Shown in pieces: positions 20,790-35,700 of a DNA stretch of 64,000 nt. The stretch's first letter is position 1, and every line of letters starts with the position of its first letter. Below the pieces are notes generated by a model, which was given only the letters and a program-made list of their open reading frames with translations, was not told where the DNA came from and made no database searches. Origin of the DNA: Melieria omissa (Eukaryota; Arthropoda; Insecta; Diptera; Ulidiidae); assembly GCA_963971225.1 (NCBI GenBank), contig OZ020269.1:15932421-15996420 (forward strand). Direction: 5' to 3'. Position numbers and translations under genes: made by a program.

Positions 20790-23700
20790 GTAATAATTAT
20801 TTGTTTGTCATTATTTAAAAGTGAATTGTAGCAAACTGACCTCTGGCATCAATCTTTGTGGTTTGAAAACATGTTCTGTGCAAACCGAAACAAGATTTGT
20901 CTGTACTCATTTAAAAAATTATGTATCTATGTATGTGTAGAGTATGTAATAGTTATTATAAAACCATTTAACCTCACTTACTGTGGCCTATCAAGTTATA
21001 AGAACCACATTTGGAACATGGGAAAAATGATTTCAAGTATTTTTTGAACAAAAAAGCATTAGAAATCGATGTATGTTATCAAGCCTGGTTTGGGGTAGAA
21101 TGCTTGGTTCAAAATTAGTGAGTTAAAAATGGAGTAAAATTGTGTTTCAGCTGGATGAAAACTGTCTAGATCTGTGTCCGAGTTTCAGTACATTGAAAAG
21201 TAAATTATTACAAAAAATTCAAAAAGCCATTAAAATTTTCTGAAAACACTGTTGTCACCTTACATGAATGTTCAGTTTGTGTATTTTTTGTTTATAAATG
21301 AGCAGTTCTAATAAACTTTTGGACTCTAATGGACTTTTAGTTTTGAAGGAGTTTAGTTTTGAAAGCCAAAATTCTCTTGGTAGAAACGTTTTCATGCTAT
21401 GAAAGTTGGAGCTAGAAAATTATGTTGCATACTCACAAAATCTGAAGTCATACTTTTAATTCGATGAAATATTTTGCGAGGTTCATAAGATCTGAATAAT
21501 TGTTTTGAAGGATATTAAAAACTTGGTGGGACGTATTATGCTACTAGTCCCAAAAGGGTTAAGAAGCAATTTCAAGATATTTTTAGACACAGGATTTCAT
21601 TTTGGGGAATTCCCTATAAAACTTTTCAGTTCAATAACATTTGAAATCACATTTGTGAATCAGAGTTTGTGCAATTTACAGATATTTGGGGGGGTTTTGA
21701 ACCCCCAAAACCCACTTTGCATGCGCCATTGCCCTCCGTTTGAACATATTTATTAGTATTATTAAATTTTTCTCTGATTTAGCAGTTAAAAAAATGCTCA
21801 AACAGTTATTTGCCCATTGTGCTTGCCCAATGCTATGTTAAAAATTGTCTCAACTTAATTGTATCTCATTACAAAACCACTTAAAGTATCTAAGATAATC
21901 CATTCTAAACATGTAACACATGGAAATTAAAAAATCATAAGAATGAAATTCAAAAAATATTCACCACCGCCTAATTGCGCCAAATGCGCTCACACGATTT
22001 TGCACTGCAGAGAGGGATAAAGTCCACTTTAGGTGAAATGTACCTCTAGAGCAGACAACCACACAACCGCTTGACAAGCTTTTCAAGTCATTTGCACAGT
22101 TGGCAATATTTTTAAAAACCCTATCGAATAGAGTCGAAGTTGTCAGTGCGACCCTCGAGCTGTGTTCAATTGTCCGTAATGTGAAGAGGTACACCATGAA
22201 TCTGTCCGTGAATGGTTGACGTACACCCACACACACATCGATACACACATGTGTGCATGTGTGAACAACAGACCGCTGCCTACCACCGATTCGCGTCATC
22301 GGGGGTAAAATGGTCAAGTGAGTTTTACGCAAAGTTCAGCTGTCAGTTAGGCATATATGCTGTCGCATTGTTTATGGCCCCCAAATAAAAACATTAAAAT
22401 TGTTTTGCGTTTTTGTGTTTTTTTAACAGCAACAAAAGCTATTGACCTTTGTTGGTATTTTTAGATAAAGCAGCCAATTGCTCCACTGTCCACTGGACAT
22501 AAAAACGAAACTCCATAGTTGATTTATAGCATATTTTGAAAAATAAAACTAAGAAATTTTATTACATTTCAAAGCAGAAATTTTATTTGTGTTTGTGTTT
22601 ATTTTTTTTTATAAACTACACTTAAGTCACAAATCCACACATTTGCTGTTAATTGTTCATGGCTCAGTGGTGGTCATTGGCGTTGCAAATCGCTGTCAAA
22701 AACGCACACATTTTTCGAGAAACTATGCCAGTTAGTGTTTGTAGCACTAATTAAACAATTAGCTGCGATTTATTAAAACGTTTGAGCGACAGCGAACATT
22801 TTGCCTCTTGTCGGCAGTAAATTCATTATTTATGATGTCAAAATGTACGCGATTTTGTGTGTTCCGTGCGTTTGAAAGCCAGTTTAGGTTCTACTTATAT
22901 TTGAGTAAATTATTTGCAATTTGTAATTTGTTCTCTTCATAAACGACATCAGTGCTTACTTTTCCTTCTCCAACTTCTTGCTCTATGCCGATAACTTGAA
23001 AATTTTCTCTGTTGTCCGTACTTCGTCTGATTCTTTAAACATCCAGTCCGACCTCAATAATGTCCCCGTGTGGTGCAGTGAAATTCGTTGATGCTTAAAC
23101 GTCGGCAAATGCTTTCACTCAACTTTTTCGAAATCCACTATTACAGTAAAAACTTCATTTAAAATTGATGGTACAGTGTTAGAAAAGGTGGCTGAGTTCA
23201 AGGATCTCGGCGTTTTCTTCGATTCAAAGTTTAGCTTCACTTCCCATGTTAATCGCCTTGTCTCGCGTGCCTACTCTATGTTAGGGTTTGCCCGCCGCAA
23301 TTCTTCCTCCTTTTCCAATTCCTATACGCTCAAGCTCTTGTATACTCCTTTTGTTAGGTCCAGACTGGAATATGCTGCTTTCATCTGGAGACCTTATCAT
23401 GCGTTGCATTCTAATCACTTAGAGTGTATCCAACGATAATTCCTAAAGTTTGCCCTTCGCTCTATTCGTTTTTCTGAGCCCCAGCCTTCTTACAGGTCTA
23501 GATGTCTTCTGTTTGGTTTAAAATCACTTGAAACCAGGAGGTCTGTAATTTCCATGGCTTTCATTTTTGATATACTCATTGGAAATATTGATTGCTCCTC
23601 TCTCTTGTCCAAAATAGCTTTCAATATGCCATCTCGCTCCCCTTTTCCTGTTGAGTTCTCTAGGACGCGTTATGGCAGTAAGCTATTTATCGAGCCTTAG

Positions 23701-26700
23701 CCGAGATAAATGCGCCATCGACCTCTTCAATGTTTGATTTATCTGTACCTAAACCCATTTTCATTTCCTTTGTTTATTCTCACTTTCCTGTTTAAGTTTA
23801 AGTTTAAGTTTCATTTTGTTAATTAGTCTATAAGAATTGTTCAAAGACTTTCTAAATAAATAAATAAATAAATATTTAAATAAATATTGGGTTACCAAGA
23901 AAGTTGTTTTCATAATAGGTTTGTTTTGAAAGATTTGAAAGACTCTCACGCTATGATTTTATACTTTTGTCATTTTATACTTCTGTAACTTTTTTATTAC
24001 AGATTTTGTAAAATTCAGTTTTTTTAATTTTTAAATTTATTCGTCTATATTAATTTATTTTTTTCAATTTTTTATTTAAGAGTAAGGTGCAGTATAATTT
24101 GAAAAAATTATGTAATGAAAAAAATTAACATTTTCGACATATTTAAAAGAAAGATAAGAAGTTTGCTGGGCTCACAAAGAGAAACAGGTCTCCCTCGTAT
24201 AACGCGGTGGTTACGTTCCAAGAAAATTCCGCGTTATGTAATTCGCGTAATAGAAGACTTAACTTTCATATAAATGTTAGGGTTATGTTCCAATAAGCTT
24301 TTTCCAAAATAAAATATTTACTAAATTAAAGATGTATGTATGTCGTTCCAACTCAAAATCAAAATTCATACTTTATTTAAAAAATTAAAAAACATAATGA
24401 AAAAACTGTTTTTTTTTAATCGCGTGAATCGAAAACGCGTTGTAGATGTCCCGCGATATACGAGGGAGACCTGTATATAAAGTTTATGGTGTTAATAGCT
24501 TAACAGAAGAAATTTTGTTCTGGGGATTTTTTAGTTCATGTTATCCAACATTCTGGTCGACCTATTGAAGTTGTTGAATATCAAATCAAAGTCATAGTTG
24601 AGTAAGATGGTCATGTAACTCTGTGAGAGATTACAGAGAGCTTAAGTTTATCACACAAAATAGTAGAAACTCTCTAAAAATTTTTGGGATTCATAAAAAG
24701 TCAATATTCGGGTTCTCAACAAATTGAAAGAGATTAGTTTGACACAGTGAAATAATGCGATATGCTCTTTTTTTGAATCAAACCATCACTGATGATGGAA
24801 AATGGGTCTTTTACAATAATATCGAACACAAAAAACTTCATGGTGTAAGCATATATAAACCATATAGAACATATAGAGATAGAACATATAAAACATATAG
24901 AAACCTGAATTGCATAAAATAAAGATAATGGTTTCAATTTGGTAGGACTACTAAAAGTTGTCTACTTCACTACAGTTCAGATGTTTGCTGTTGAGAACTT
25001 ATGAAACTGGTTGAAGCAATATAAAAAAATCAACCGAATTAGCATAAAGCAAAGTCTCACAGATGTTTGATAACTTGTATAAAATTACTGAAGCTTGGTA
25101 GTGAGTTGATTGAGGAGATCACACCCAGCATTTAGCCCTAACCTTGCATTTTCCGATTGCCATTTATTCTGAAATTTAAAAACTCTTTGAATGGTAAAAT
25201 TTTCACCAATGATGATGAACTGAAATCGGCCTTGGTTCAGTTAGTGAGTGCGTAATCATGGAGCAAAGAAAGATGGCACTAAATTATAAATATATCATTG
25301 ATTAAAGTTCAGTTGTTGTATGTAGTAACTACTTGAGTTTTGTTTCATACTACAAAACCGAAATAACTTTCTTGCCAACTTGTTAATATATCATAACCTA
25401 AAAATAATTTGATTTAAATAAGGGAGAGGGCTGGGGTGTGAACCGGGTTTTGTTTTTTAGCTCTAACTTTTCACAGAATAAAGATATCGAAAAATCGAAG
25501 ATACCGTTAGACAGGTAAATATAAAGCGCAAATTTGTTGTGAAGACAGATTACCGTTTTGATTAACATTTAACTCTCTACGTCCAATTTTCTAAGGACGT
25601 GATTTTTCGCTTTTCCAAAAAAGTGGCTGGGTTGTGAACCATCTGGCAAATCGCAATTGAAGTCGGAAAATACGAAGAAAACACCAATAATTTTGAAATA
25701 AGTTGAAAATTTATTTAATCAGGAAGGCTCAAGAGGTGAAAAAAAGTTATAATGACGCCAATTAGGCCAAAAAATCGCAATGAATGCAAGTGCTCAATTT
25801 TTGTTTTTTTTCATCCTAATCGGTGTCGCAATGTTTGCATATGAAATACGAATGCGTTCTCGCATTGGCCCACCTCAAATGAACTCAACGAAATCGAGTG
25901 ACATTACATAAAATTACTTTATTTTAATAAATCCGGCGATATTTGACCGTCCTAGTGCAAATGTAGTACGAAAAACAGGTGGTTCATAACCCAGCCACCT
26001 CAGTGGTTCACAGCCCAACCACGATGCCATTTTGGAAACTTTTAAAATAACGACACTTCTAATCATAATTCCACATAAACAAATATTGCATCGTAAAATA
26101 GAATCAAAACACTAAATAAACATGTATTACACAGACCTTTTTGCAATAAGCTCAGTCACTTGGATAGCACTTTAAAAAAAGCCAACAAGTTTTCGCAGTC
26201 GATTTTCAAACACGATGTCTTTCAAACTCGATTGCTGCCACAAGCAATACGTGTTTGTACTTCGGTGTAACCACAAAAGCAGAGTCATATCATAAGACAA
26301 AATTGACAGTTGAAAGGTTGGCGATATGTCAATTAGGGAAAGAAAAAACGGCAATGGTTCACACCCCAGCCTGGTTCACAACCCAGCCCCTTACAAATTA
26401 GAAGAGTTTCGCTGCACTGGTGAAAAAGTTTATTTAATATTTCAGATATTCAAACAAATTTTTTAATTTTTTTGTGATAAAATTTATTTGTTTATGCTTA
26501 GTAAAAAGAGGGTAGAGGTAGTTTTAATCACAAAAATAATTACGGTTATTATTCAGTACGTGTTCTCGTCTTTTTTTTTTCAAAATTTCAAGTCCACTAA
26601 AAAAAGAATTGGATTAGTTTTTGATGAAAATATTGTTACGAAATTTACTAAGTTCTGCTGGCCAATGCAGGCATAGTTCGTATCATTGGATGCTGCTAAA

Positions 26701-29700
26701 ATAAAACACACTGCCCACCCATACGATTTTGATAAAACTTCATACACGACCCAAAATGATCAGAAATATAAAATCATTCATTTTCTATCTCTGCACGTTG
26801 CTGAGATATTCATTAGGTATTTTGTATCCATTACGTAGCAATGGTACCTTTTTTCCATACTTTTTAAAGTCATCAGCTAAACACGTGAACAAAAGATGTA
26901 TTGTTTACAGGTGAGTTAGGAGGCAGATTTTCTTAAACGTTTCGCCACATTTTCCACCTCCGGAAAATTCACAATTTTTGGAGTCTGGTAACTCTAGCTA
27001 GATGGCGGAATTTTAGGGTGACGTCTACTAGACTAAGGTAGTTCCATTTCTACCCCAACCATCCCTACTAATGATTTTGAGATATCTCTACCTATACCTC
27101 TACTTTTCTGTGGGTTTTTTAAAAACTCAATTTTCATGGATAAATTTTTACCTAGTAGGCAGCAATGGGTTAATGCAGCTCTCCACTAGTAGTCATTTTA
27201 TTTAAAATTCTCCACTTGTCACTGTTTTTACTTACACTTTAATGATTTGCAAGCCACTTTATTTTTACTTTACTTTTCTTATCCGTGTTGCACCAATGCT
27301 TGTCCTTTAATACTTTTCTGTCTTGAACGTAACTCGTTCAAGAAAGATCCAGAATCACCTCGTATCGACTCTGCAATAGTTCGCTCAAAATCACTATGCC
27401 CTTAAAAGTATGCAATGCTGCTTCTGCCGACCAATGCCCGTTCAGTGTTGTTGTGCTGTCTATTCTAGGGGGCTCGCAGTTGCGCAGAGCAAGCTGCATG
27501 ACCGTCACAATACTTATTGATGAAGACTTTTGATGCAAATTGAATTGAATAAATCTTCTATTGAGATGGTTCCTCAGGTTTCTGAAAACCTGCATGACGA
27601 TCTGGTGATGATGGTGTTGGAGCCATAATTTACTATTCAATCTTTTGTAATATTTGGAGTACCTACAATGAGGATTAGGATCGCGCATAATCATTAAGAA
27701 AACCCTATTTTTAGAGCTGCTTTAGCTTTTCCTTCATATTTAGATGTTTTAAACTATGTTAGCTGTTCAAAACTCTCTGAAAATGGCCCATAGGAATGAG
27801 TTCCTCCACATTCCACCAAACTTAGGTTATCCTTTTTGAATGGTGACAACTGTTACTGCATCATTTTGTGACACTAGTCTCCGCAGCTTGTCGTCTTTAA
27901 AAAATATTTAATGTTGTTATTAAACAGTTTTGTTTTTTTTATTAATAGAAAATTGTTTGATTTTGTTTCAGAAATCTTAAAAATTTTATATTAATCCTCT
28001 TTCATATTATGTAACAATTTAATTCCTCGTCTTTCATAATCATGTCGCCTTTAAATAAATATTTAATGTTGTTTTTAAAAATTTTTGTTTTTAATTAATA
28101 AAAAAAATCATTTTTTTATATTTCAGAAAGCTTAACAATTGTATTTTAATCCTCCTTCATATTATTTAAAAATTTACTTGACAGATTTAGAGTGCGGCGT
28201 CCACGCAGAAGACGACATCGCCTTGGCGATGTCACCGACCGGCCAAATAGCTAAGACACCAACACCACGTGACGAGGCGGATAGTGGCGAACAACGCGAG
28301 ACATGGAGTGGCAAAGTCGATTTTCTGCTATCGGTTATTGGATTCGCAGTCGATTTAGCAAACGTTTGGCGATTTCCCTATTTGTGCTACAAAAATGGCG
28401 GTGGTAAGTCTGCGCATACAACAATTGAATCCTCTTCACTTAACTATACATGGGGCCAGTCACAAATTAAGCAACTTATAAAAGTCATTACAGAGATTTC
28501 GTCTTCAAGTGTGTCTAATTTGCTGGCGACAAAAAAAGTTGCGGCCATAGCCCGCAATGATTTATGCTTCTTAACACCTCATTGCGTTGGGATATGAGCG
28601 CAATGGTTTCCTTGTAGGAAGCATAGAAACACACACATAAAAAGGGGCAAAAAGAAACAAAAAGCTACTGCAAAAAGGCGAAGAAAAGAATAATGTTTCA
28701 TGCTCGACGCTGCTTTGGTGAAGTGATGCCATTAAATGTGCCTCTCATGGCGCACTTCCTTGGGAAAATGGTTGCGTTCTGTGTGAATGCTCTCGGTGAC
28801 TGTGGTTGGAGTTGCCTGTTGCTGCTGGCTGCCTCCTGCCACGTACGTGTATGCTCGAGCCGTGTGTGTGCGTGCCAAAGTGCCGAACGTTCACGCTCGC
28901 CATCATTCAAAACAATTTCAAAGTTAAGTGCTTCTGTATGACAACTAAATCTGGCAGTCATAATCGCATTTGGCATTGCGGGCGGCGCGCTAGTGCGGCA
29001 AGTCGCTGCTGCTGTTGTGGTTGGGACAGCGGGTGCGCATGAGCTGCGGATAAGAATGAGGTTATCAAAGAAAGAAAAGGCGATTTTGCCAGCTCGTACG
29101 TAGCGTTTGAAAAGGATAAAAGCATATTGGGTATTATGACAATTGTCATGAAATTCTTGTGCCGCACACGTAGCAAACGGTGACGGCAAGTGCAACTGCC
29201 AGTTTATACATTCAAGCGAACATTAGTCTACATACGCGTCCAACATAATGTGACGTCTTATTCGAAGTTCCAGGTTGTGTTTTTTTTGTGCAAATAGGTA
29301 CTTAAAAATCTGAAGTTTCACTCAGGAAAATTGTTACACTTCATTGCATTCAATCAGCGCTGCCGACAATAATGAAGCTTAAGCGACCATGACAACTTAT
29401 CATAAATTCACTGCTAAAACGTTTTATTCACTTTGCTGGCTCATTTTTTTTGTTATGCGGTTTTTTTTTTGTTTTTTTCTAAATGTTGGCTGACTTTGGG
29501 TTTAAGTGTAGGTAAAAAAAGAAATTTCTCTCTGTCCCATAATACCAGCTTAAGTATTATTGTACTTCTTTCGTACACAGCCGCAACGCTGCGAGAATTT
29601 TCTGGCTTTGTGCTAAAATTGACGGCGACTCAGTAGTAATTTTTCCCTTTGCTACTTTTTATTTTATTTTTAAGCGAAAAGTTGATGGCAGTTCTTTTTC

Positions 29701-32700
29701 TTTGTGCTTAGGCGCTTTTCTTCAAATCTGTTGCATGACATTTATCCCTATGTACAAGTTTTTATTTCAACCGGCAATTGTAGTAGTAATACATGACTTA
29801 TTTCAACGAAAAATTTTGGTGCTAATGTGCAGAGAATTCGCTGGCATGTTGTAGTTAAGTAGCGTAACATATATTGTGTTGAATGGTGTACATAAGGGCG
29901 CCATTTTGTAAGAGAGACTTTTTGCTCAAGAATTAATTATGCGGTTTACCTTTTTCGAAGAATAAAGTTTAATTGTGAGCATAGAGTGAGAGGTCCTTTC
30001 CATTGGTTTAGGCGCAATAAGGATAATTCTGAGAAGACCATCATTCTCAGTAATGTTCTTTTAAACCTGAACATTGGTCGTTGAAAGCTGCACAAATTTA
30101 AATAAATGAATTTATTGAATAGTCAACTGTCTTTTTATTGTCTTAAATTTACGTTGCAAACGTTTTGAAGTGTTCAAGAGCAGACAATTAACTTACAAAA
30201 CATATATAAATAGCACCTCCGTGAATAGTGCCATTAGCGTCACATGCTCGCTGCTTTTATGTCACTTGGCATGGCTCCTTTCGTTCACACAGACACACAG
30301 AAACCCGAAAAAAAATACATTGACACCCATATATGCACATTTCGATATGCAAAACGTCTATGGGCACATGGACACTCACAAACACTCATACACACTCACA
30401 CACATACTCACTCACTTGCGCGCTTACTCGCAGCATATTGTTTTAAGAGGAAATTTGATTAGGTGACGTCATTATATTAGTGTACCCACTTTAAGGACAC
30501 GCCGGCATCCATCCATCGCTCACCGAACTCGCCGCACCATGGCCCAATGCAAAGCGACACACACACACACATAGAAAGCCATAGTTGCCGCAGCCGCCCC
30601 TTCCACTTCCCAACAGCCGCCAAGCGAACAGAACCCAGCGTTTTATTAAAGTGTGTGTTGTTGATGTTTGATGTTGGAGGCGTGTGCTATTGTCACTCGA
30701 GCACTTCGTTTGGAAGAAGCATGAGAGCGGGCCGTCAAAGCCGATTGTTGCCTATGAAGTGAATATTTTGTTTTAAAATTAGATTTATATGTACCATAAT
30801 AATATTGGCCTTTAACAAATGATGCGACACCGAGTGCGTAGCGCGCGCGAGTGCAGAGTGTTTGATAGAGGTGACGAAGAGGAAGAGCACGAAGTGACAC
30901 ACACCGATGTGCGAGTTATGGCCAAAGTAGGCAGCGCGCTGGTGTGAGAAATGTGGTGGTGTTGGTGTTAATGGCTGCAGCGGAAATGAAGGTTTTCTGC
31001 TTCAAAAACATAGCATGAAAAAAAGCTCAAAATGAAAATGACAAAAAATTTAAAATGGTGTGAAAAACAAAGATATGCCAAAAGACACAAAAAAAAGGAA
31101 GGCAAATATCAAAGAAATAAAGAAAGCATGGTAAAGTTTTGATGTGATTTCACACTCAATTGGCATAATTTTTAAATATGACTTGAAAAAAAATAAAAAA
31201 TTGTAAAATGACATTTGACAATTTGCATGCCTATTGGTTTTTGCCTTTGTCCGTTTTGGCAAAGTTAAGTGACGTGGCTGTTGGGTATCACAGAGCTCGT
31301 AGAGATGAGGCAAGTGTGGGAATGTTGTGATTGACTACTGAATAATTTTGTTTTCAGTTCTACGAATTTTGCACTTATATTCAAATAAAATTTAAATTTT
31401 TTACTTTTAAAACAGACTAAAGATTTTCTGGTATATTCATATATAAACATTATGAAAATTGATTGAAACCTTTTTATGGAGGTTTGCGGTATCATAGTGA
31501 GCCTTACTTGAGGTCTAAGTGTGACTTGTGGAAGGCCTGTTGTGGAGACAGTCACTTTAACCTAACCTTACTTAACCTAATCTTGTCTTAGAAATCTTAC
31601 TGTCATTTAAATGCTACAAAACTAATAAAAACTTAAAGACCAAATAACTTATTTGAAATAAGTAACTGATTACGTGATGCAAACTGGTCCATTTGGTCAG
31701 ATGTGTCAGAATCTAAAAAAGAGCAAACTGTGTGTCCTGCCCTAGCGGAACATATACCCATTAGCAGTGGCGCACGCAGGATTTCAGTTTGGGGTAGAGG
31801 ATTTCATACAACTTTTGAGTCTAAGACCTTTTGAAACCATCTTTTATACCATCTTATATCTTTTTGTGTTTGGGGAGTTTGAACCCCCAAAATCCCCCTG
31901 TATGCGCCACTGCCAATTAGTGTTACTAGTGGTGCACTAGTGGTGTTACTAGTGGTTCATTTTAGGGCAGTTCCATAAACAATTTTTAAACGCAATACCA
32001 TTTGGGACTAAATTTTTCAACCAAATATTTGCAAAAAACAGACATTTGGGTGGTTCGAATCCTCAAAACACACCTTTCGTGCGCCAATAAGCTTTGTTGA
32101 AATCGTATGAACAAGAAAAAGAGCGCATTTAATGTAAGTATATGATTCATTGTATTTATGTAATGTTTATAATATATATCTCTAGTTCTTAAAATTTGGT
32201 TAGCTTAGGTTATTCTAGCTGCCTGTAAGGACACGCATAGGCCCTATTGGGTCCTTAGCGATTCCAGTCGGAGTTTCGCTTAGGAGTGGTTGATGTTTCG
32301 GATACAAGATGATTCTAATGAAAAACGAGCTGCCGGACATTCTTCGCTTTAAAAAAGCGACGAATGCATTAAAAAAGATCCAGAGTCTCTGGAAAACTTG
32401 ATGTAAAGGGCTGCTTATTCAAGGTCGCAATATCACCCAACGATGGGGCTGACCAAATCAGCTTCAATTGGTGGCGAGCCCTGGCATTCGCTAGACAAGG
32501 ACGAAGGCAATAATTGGCGTACAATGGACAGCAATGTCTTCATGCCTGCGTCTATGTACACTCCCAACTATATATAAGAACAAGAAAAGGACTGATTGCA
32601 GTAGAGATCTTACTAGAATACAGTTTTACATACAAAATTTAATTTTTGTAAATTTTGGCTTCGAGACCTGTTTGAGTGCTGAACAGGAGATTTCCTTCTG

Positions 32701-35700
32701 AATTTGAAAATTCTTGGCCTAAAAGAATTTTTAGAAGGTAGAATTTTTAAGGAGAAAGTTTTGGAGATTTTGGTGGCGATACGTTTGATATGATTAGTGG
32801 CACTGAAACCTTGAATATTGAAAGCTAAAGTCTTTAATATAATTTATTTAAATTTTATGCTTCAAAGTTTATAATTTGTGCAATTTGAATGAAGGAAGTT
32901 TACAAAAGCGAATTTCATGCCGATCTAATTTTTTATGTTTGGTTTGTGTTAAGCTTTATTAAACTGAAGATTAAGGGAAAAAAGGCTGGAAAAAAGGAAA
33001 AAATAATAAAATAAAAAAATTAAAATAAAAAAATTAAAAATACAAATAAAAGTAATAAAAAAAATTATAAGAAATTATGTTAAGTACATAAAATTTTAAC
33101 AAACGTTTTAGGAGATTTTTTAAATTTGTGTGAGAAGTAACCTTTCGCTTTTTTTAAAGGTTTAGGAGAAACTCAATTCAGATATCTGGCAGCAGCGGTT
33201 CTAAAAAGGTTGGCGCAAGTTTGACGGAGGAACAGTAGTACAGTTTCTTCTGTCACCTCTGGGGTTTTAAAAAATAAAAACAAAATTATACAACAACACA
33301 ACTGTCTCTTTTCAAAATGTATTTCCACAAATACATAGAAGCAGCCCCTTTGCTGCCGCAATAGCACTTTGACTATTACAAAATTTTCAGCTGACAGCAG
33401 CAACAACTACAACAACAACAATCACTCACCGCCTTCTGTCGCTCTTGGCCTTTCTCCGCTTAATGGACTTAATCAAATCATAACATTCACGTTGTCACTT
33501 GACAAAGTATCAATGACGCTTTTTCTACTTTCTGCTTGTTTGTTGCTCTTCAATACATCAACGGTTGGTCGCTGCTTTGCCGTGTCTTGGTATGGAGTAG
33601 TCAGTTTTTTTTTTAAATATTTCTTTTTTGCGTTTGCGCGTCCAGGATGAGTCAAGCAATGAACGATTGCTGGTATGTGTGTGTGTGTGTTTTGCGGAAG
33701 AGTGCTGGCATGTTGCTGCTGTTGCTGTTGCTGTCAGTGCAGTGCATATCGTTTTGATGCCTCTTCCGTCGAGGTTTGTAAAACAATTTGTTCGTCGTGT
33801 TAAGTGCAGCGAATGGGTGTGAGGTATTGGTGTTAGAGCATCAATATTTTGTTGTTAATACATACAAATAGGCAGCTGCAGTGAATGAGCACTGGCTGAC
33901 AGTGATTTGTGTTTGTGTGTGTGTATTTTGAAGGAGGCCTGGGGTCGGTTGTTTGTGTTCTGTTGGTGGTCATTGTTGAAGCGTCTGTGCGCTTAATTGG
34001 CACAACAATGACACGTACAGTGTTTGCCGCTGTACGACGGTGTTGATGTTGATGTTGTTGCCGTTGTAGCTGGTGTTACATGAGTGGCAAATGAGCGCCT
34101 AATTGAGATTGTAATGATGGAATTTTGCCGGTATTGCTGGTCAGCGTGGAGGTGTGTTGAGAGGCATGTCTGCAGTGCTCTGAAAATTCCAAATATCTGG
34201 AGGCTTGTTCAGCTGATTCGATTTCGAAGCGTATGAAAGCGTAATTAGCGCTCAAATTATGTGTCTTGCAATTCAAACTCAAACTCAGTGAAAATCAATG
34301 CAATTCGTGCTCTGCCTCATAAATCTCATATGTGTTGTCATACTTTGTATTTATTGTATTTGTAATGTGAGTATAATTTGCATTTATTTCAGGCGCCTTC
34401 CTTGTGCCGTACTGTATTATGTTGTTGGTTGGCGGCATACCGTTATTCTATATGGAATTGGCATTGGGCCAGCATAACCGCAAAGGTGCCATCACATGTT
34501 GGGGCCGTTTGGTGCCATTATTCAAAGGTGCCTATTAGAAAAAATATATAAAATAATTGTTTGCTGTTTTCAATTTGATATTTTTATTTATATTGAATTT
34601 TTATAGGCATTGGCTATGCTGTGGTGCTGATTGCATTCTACGTTGATTTCTACTACAATGTTATAATTGCCTGGTCCTTACGTTTCTTCTTTGCCTCGTT
34701 CACCAGTAATCTGCCGTGGACATCGTGTACGAATTTGTGGAATACGGAAAACTGTAAACCGGTAGGATTTGAATTGTAAACTGTGTGTAATATAAATATT
34801 AGTGTCTGACCGAAGGTGGATTTTTGGCCGAAGCCGAAGCAGAATATTCGGAATAACTCAAATATTGGGCTTACGGCCGAAGCCGAATACTAATCGAAAT
34901 TCTTTTAACCGTAGACCTACGTTAAAAGAAGACTATACTATCGAAGCCGAATACTAATCAAAATTCTTTTAACCGTAGACCTACGTTAAAAGAAGACTAA
35001 TCTCACGTTAGGGCCGTTTTCGACCCTCATATATGGAAGTTAGTACAAAAATTAAAGTTTATTAAAAAAAAAAACAAAATTGTTTGGGACGATTTAATCA
35101 AAAACTTAAAATAAAATACAATGGAAATTTTTATTAGTAGTTTTTAAACACTTTCAAGGCATTTCAAACATATTACGGTTGCTCTTATTTTTGCAGATAT
35201 TTTTTAGGCATCTGCAGCAGACAAGCTTTGTTTTATTTTGACATTGACAATTTGACATCTTATCCCAATGAACTTTTTTATTTGAAAAAAAATAATAATA
35301 ATTTACACTTTTAATGTACAAACTTACTTTTGCTATGAAATCACAATGCAATTCTAATACATATAACGGGTCAAAAATGACCCAGATTGACAAAAATGAC
35401 ACAAATTACAAAAATGTAATCCGACTTAGTTTTTAAAATATGAAACGGTTTGATTTCGATACATAATAGTCCAAGTAAGAATGTCATGAAAAAGCAGCTA
35501 AAAATAATAACAAATTTAAGAAATATTAAAAGTACAAAAACAAAAACATTTGGTCGAAAACGACCCCAACGTATGTGTACGGTTAAGGAGAAAAAAATTG
35601 ATGAAATTTAGCCGTTTTTTGATTAATTTCTTTGTTCCACGAATTAATAAGAATTAATAACAGAATATATATATGGATATAAGTATGTATATATATTTTA

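Larger units (their letters stand above)
28404..34392. other. DAT intron 2: no gene, mixed composition
   Basis: This 5989-base intron holds GC-richer segments (28690-29200, 30480-30960, 33360-34300) with GT/CA runs but no conserved coding frame on either strand; the small open frames overlap in opposite directions. Three TE remnants around 31.5-32.1 kb are listed separately. Regulatory elements are plausible but not identifiable by eye. Confidence 0.5.

Noticed and set aside
28698..29195. 165-codon - strand frame in DAT intron 2
   Set aside because: Open frames overlap on the opposite strand, no domain is recognisable, and the region is GT/CA-rich intron DNA.
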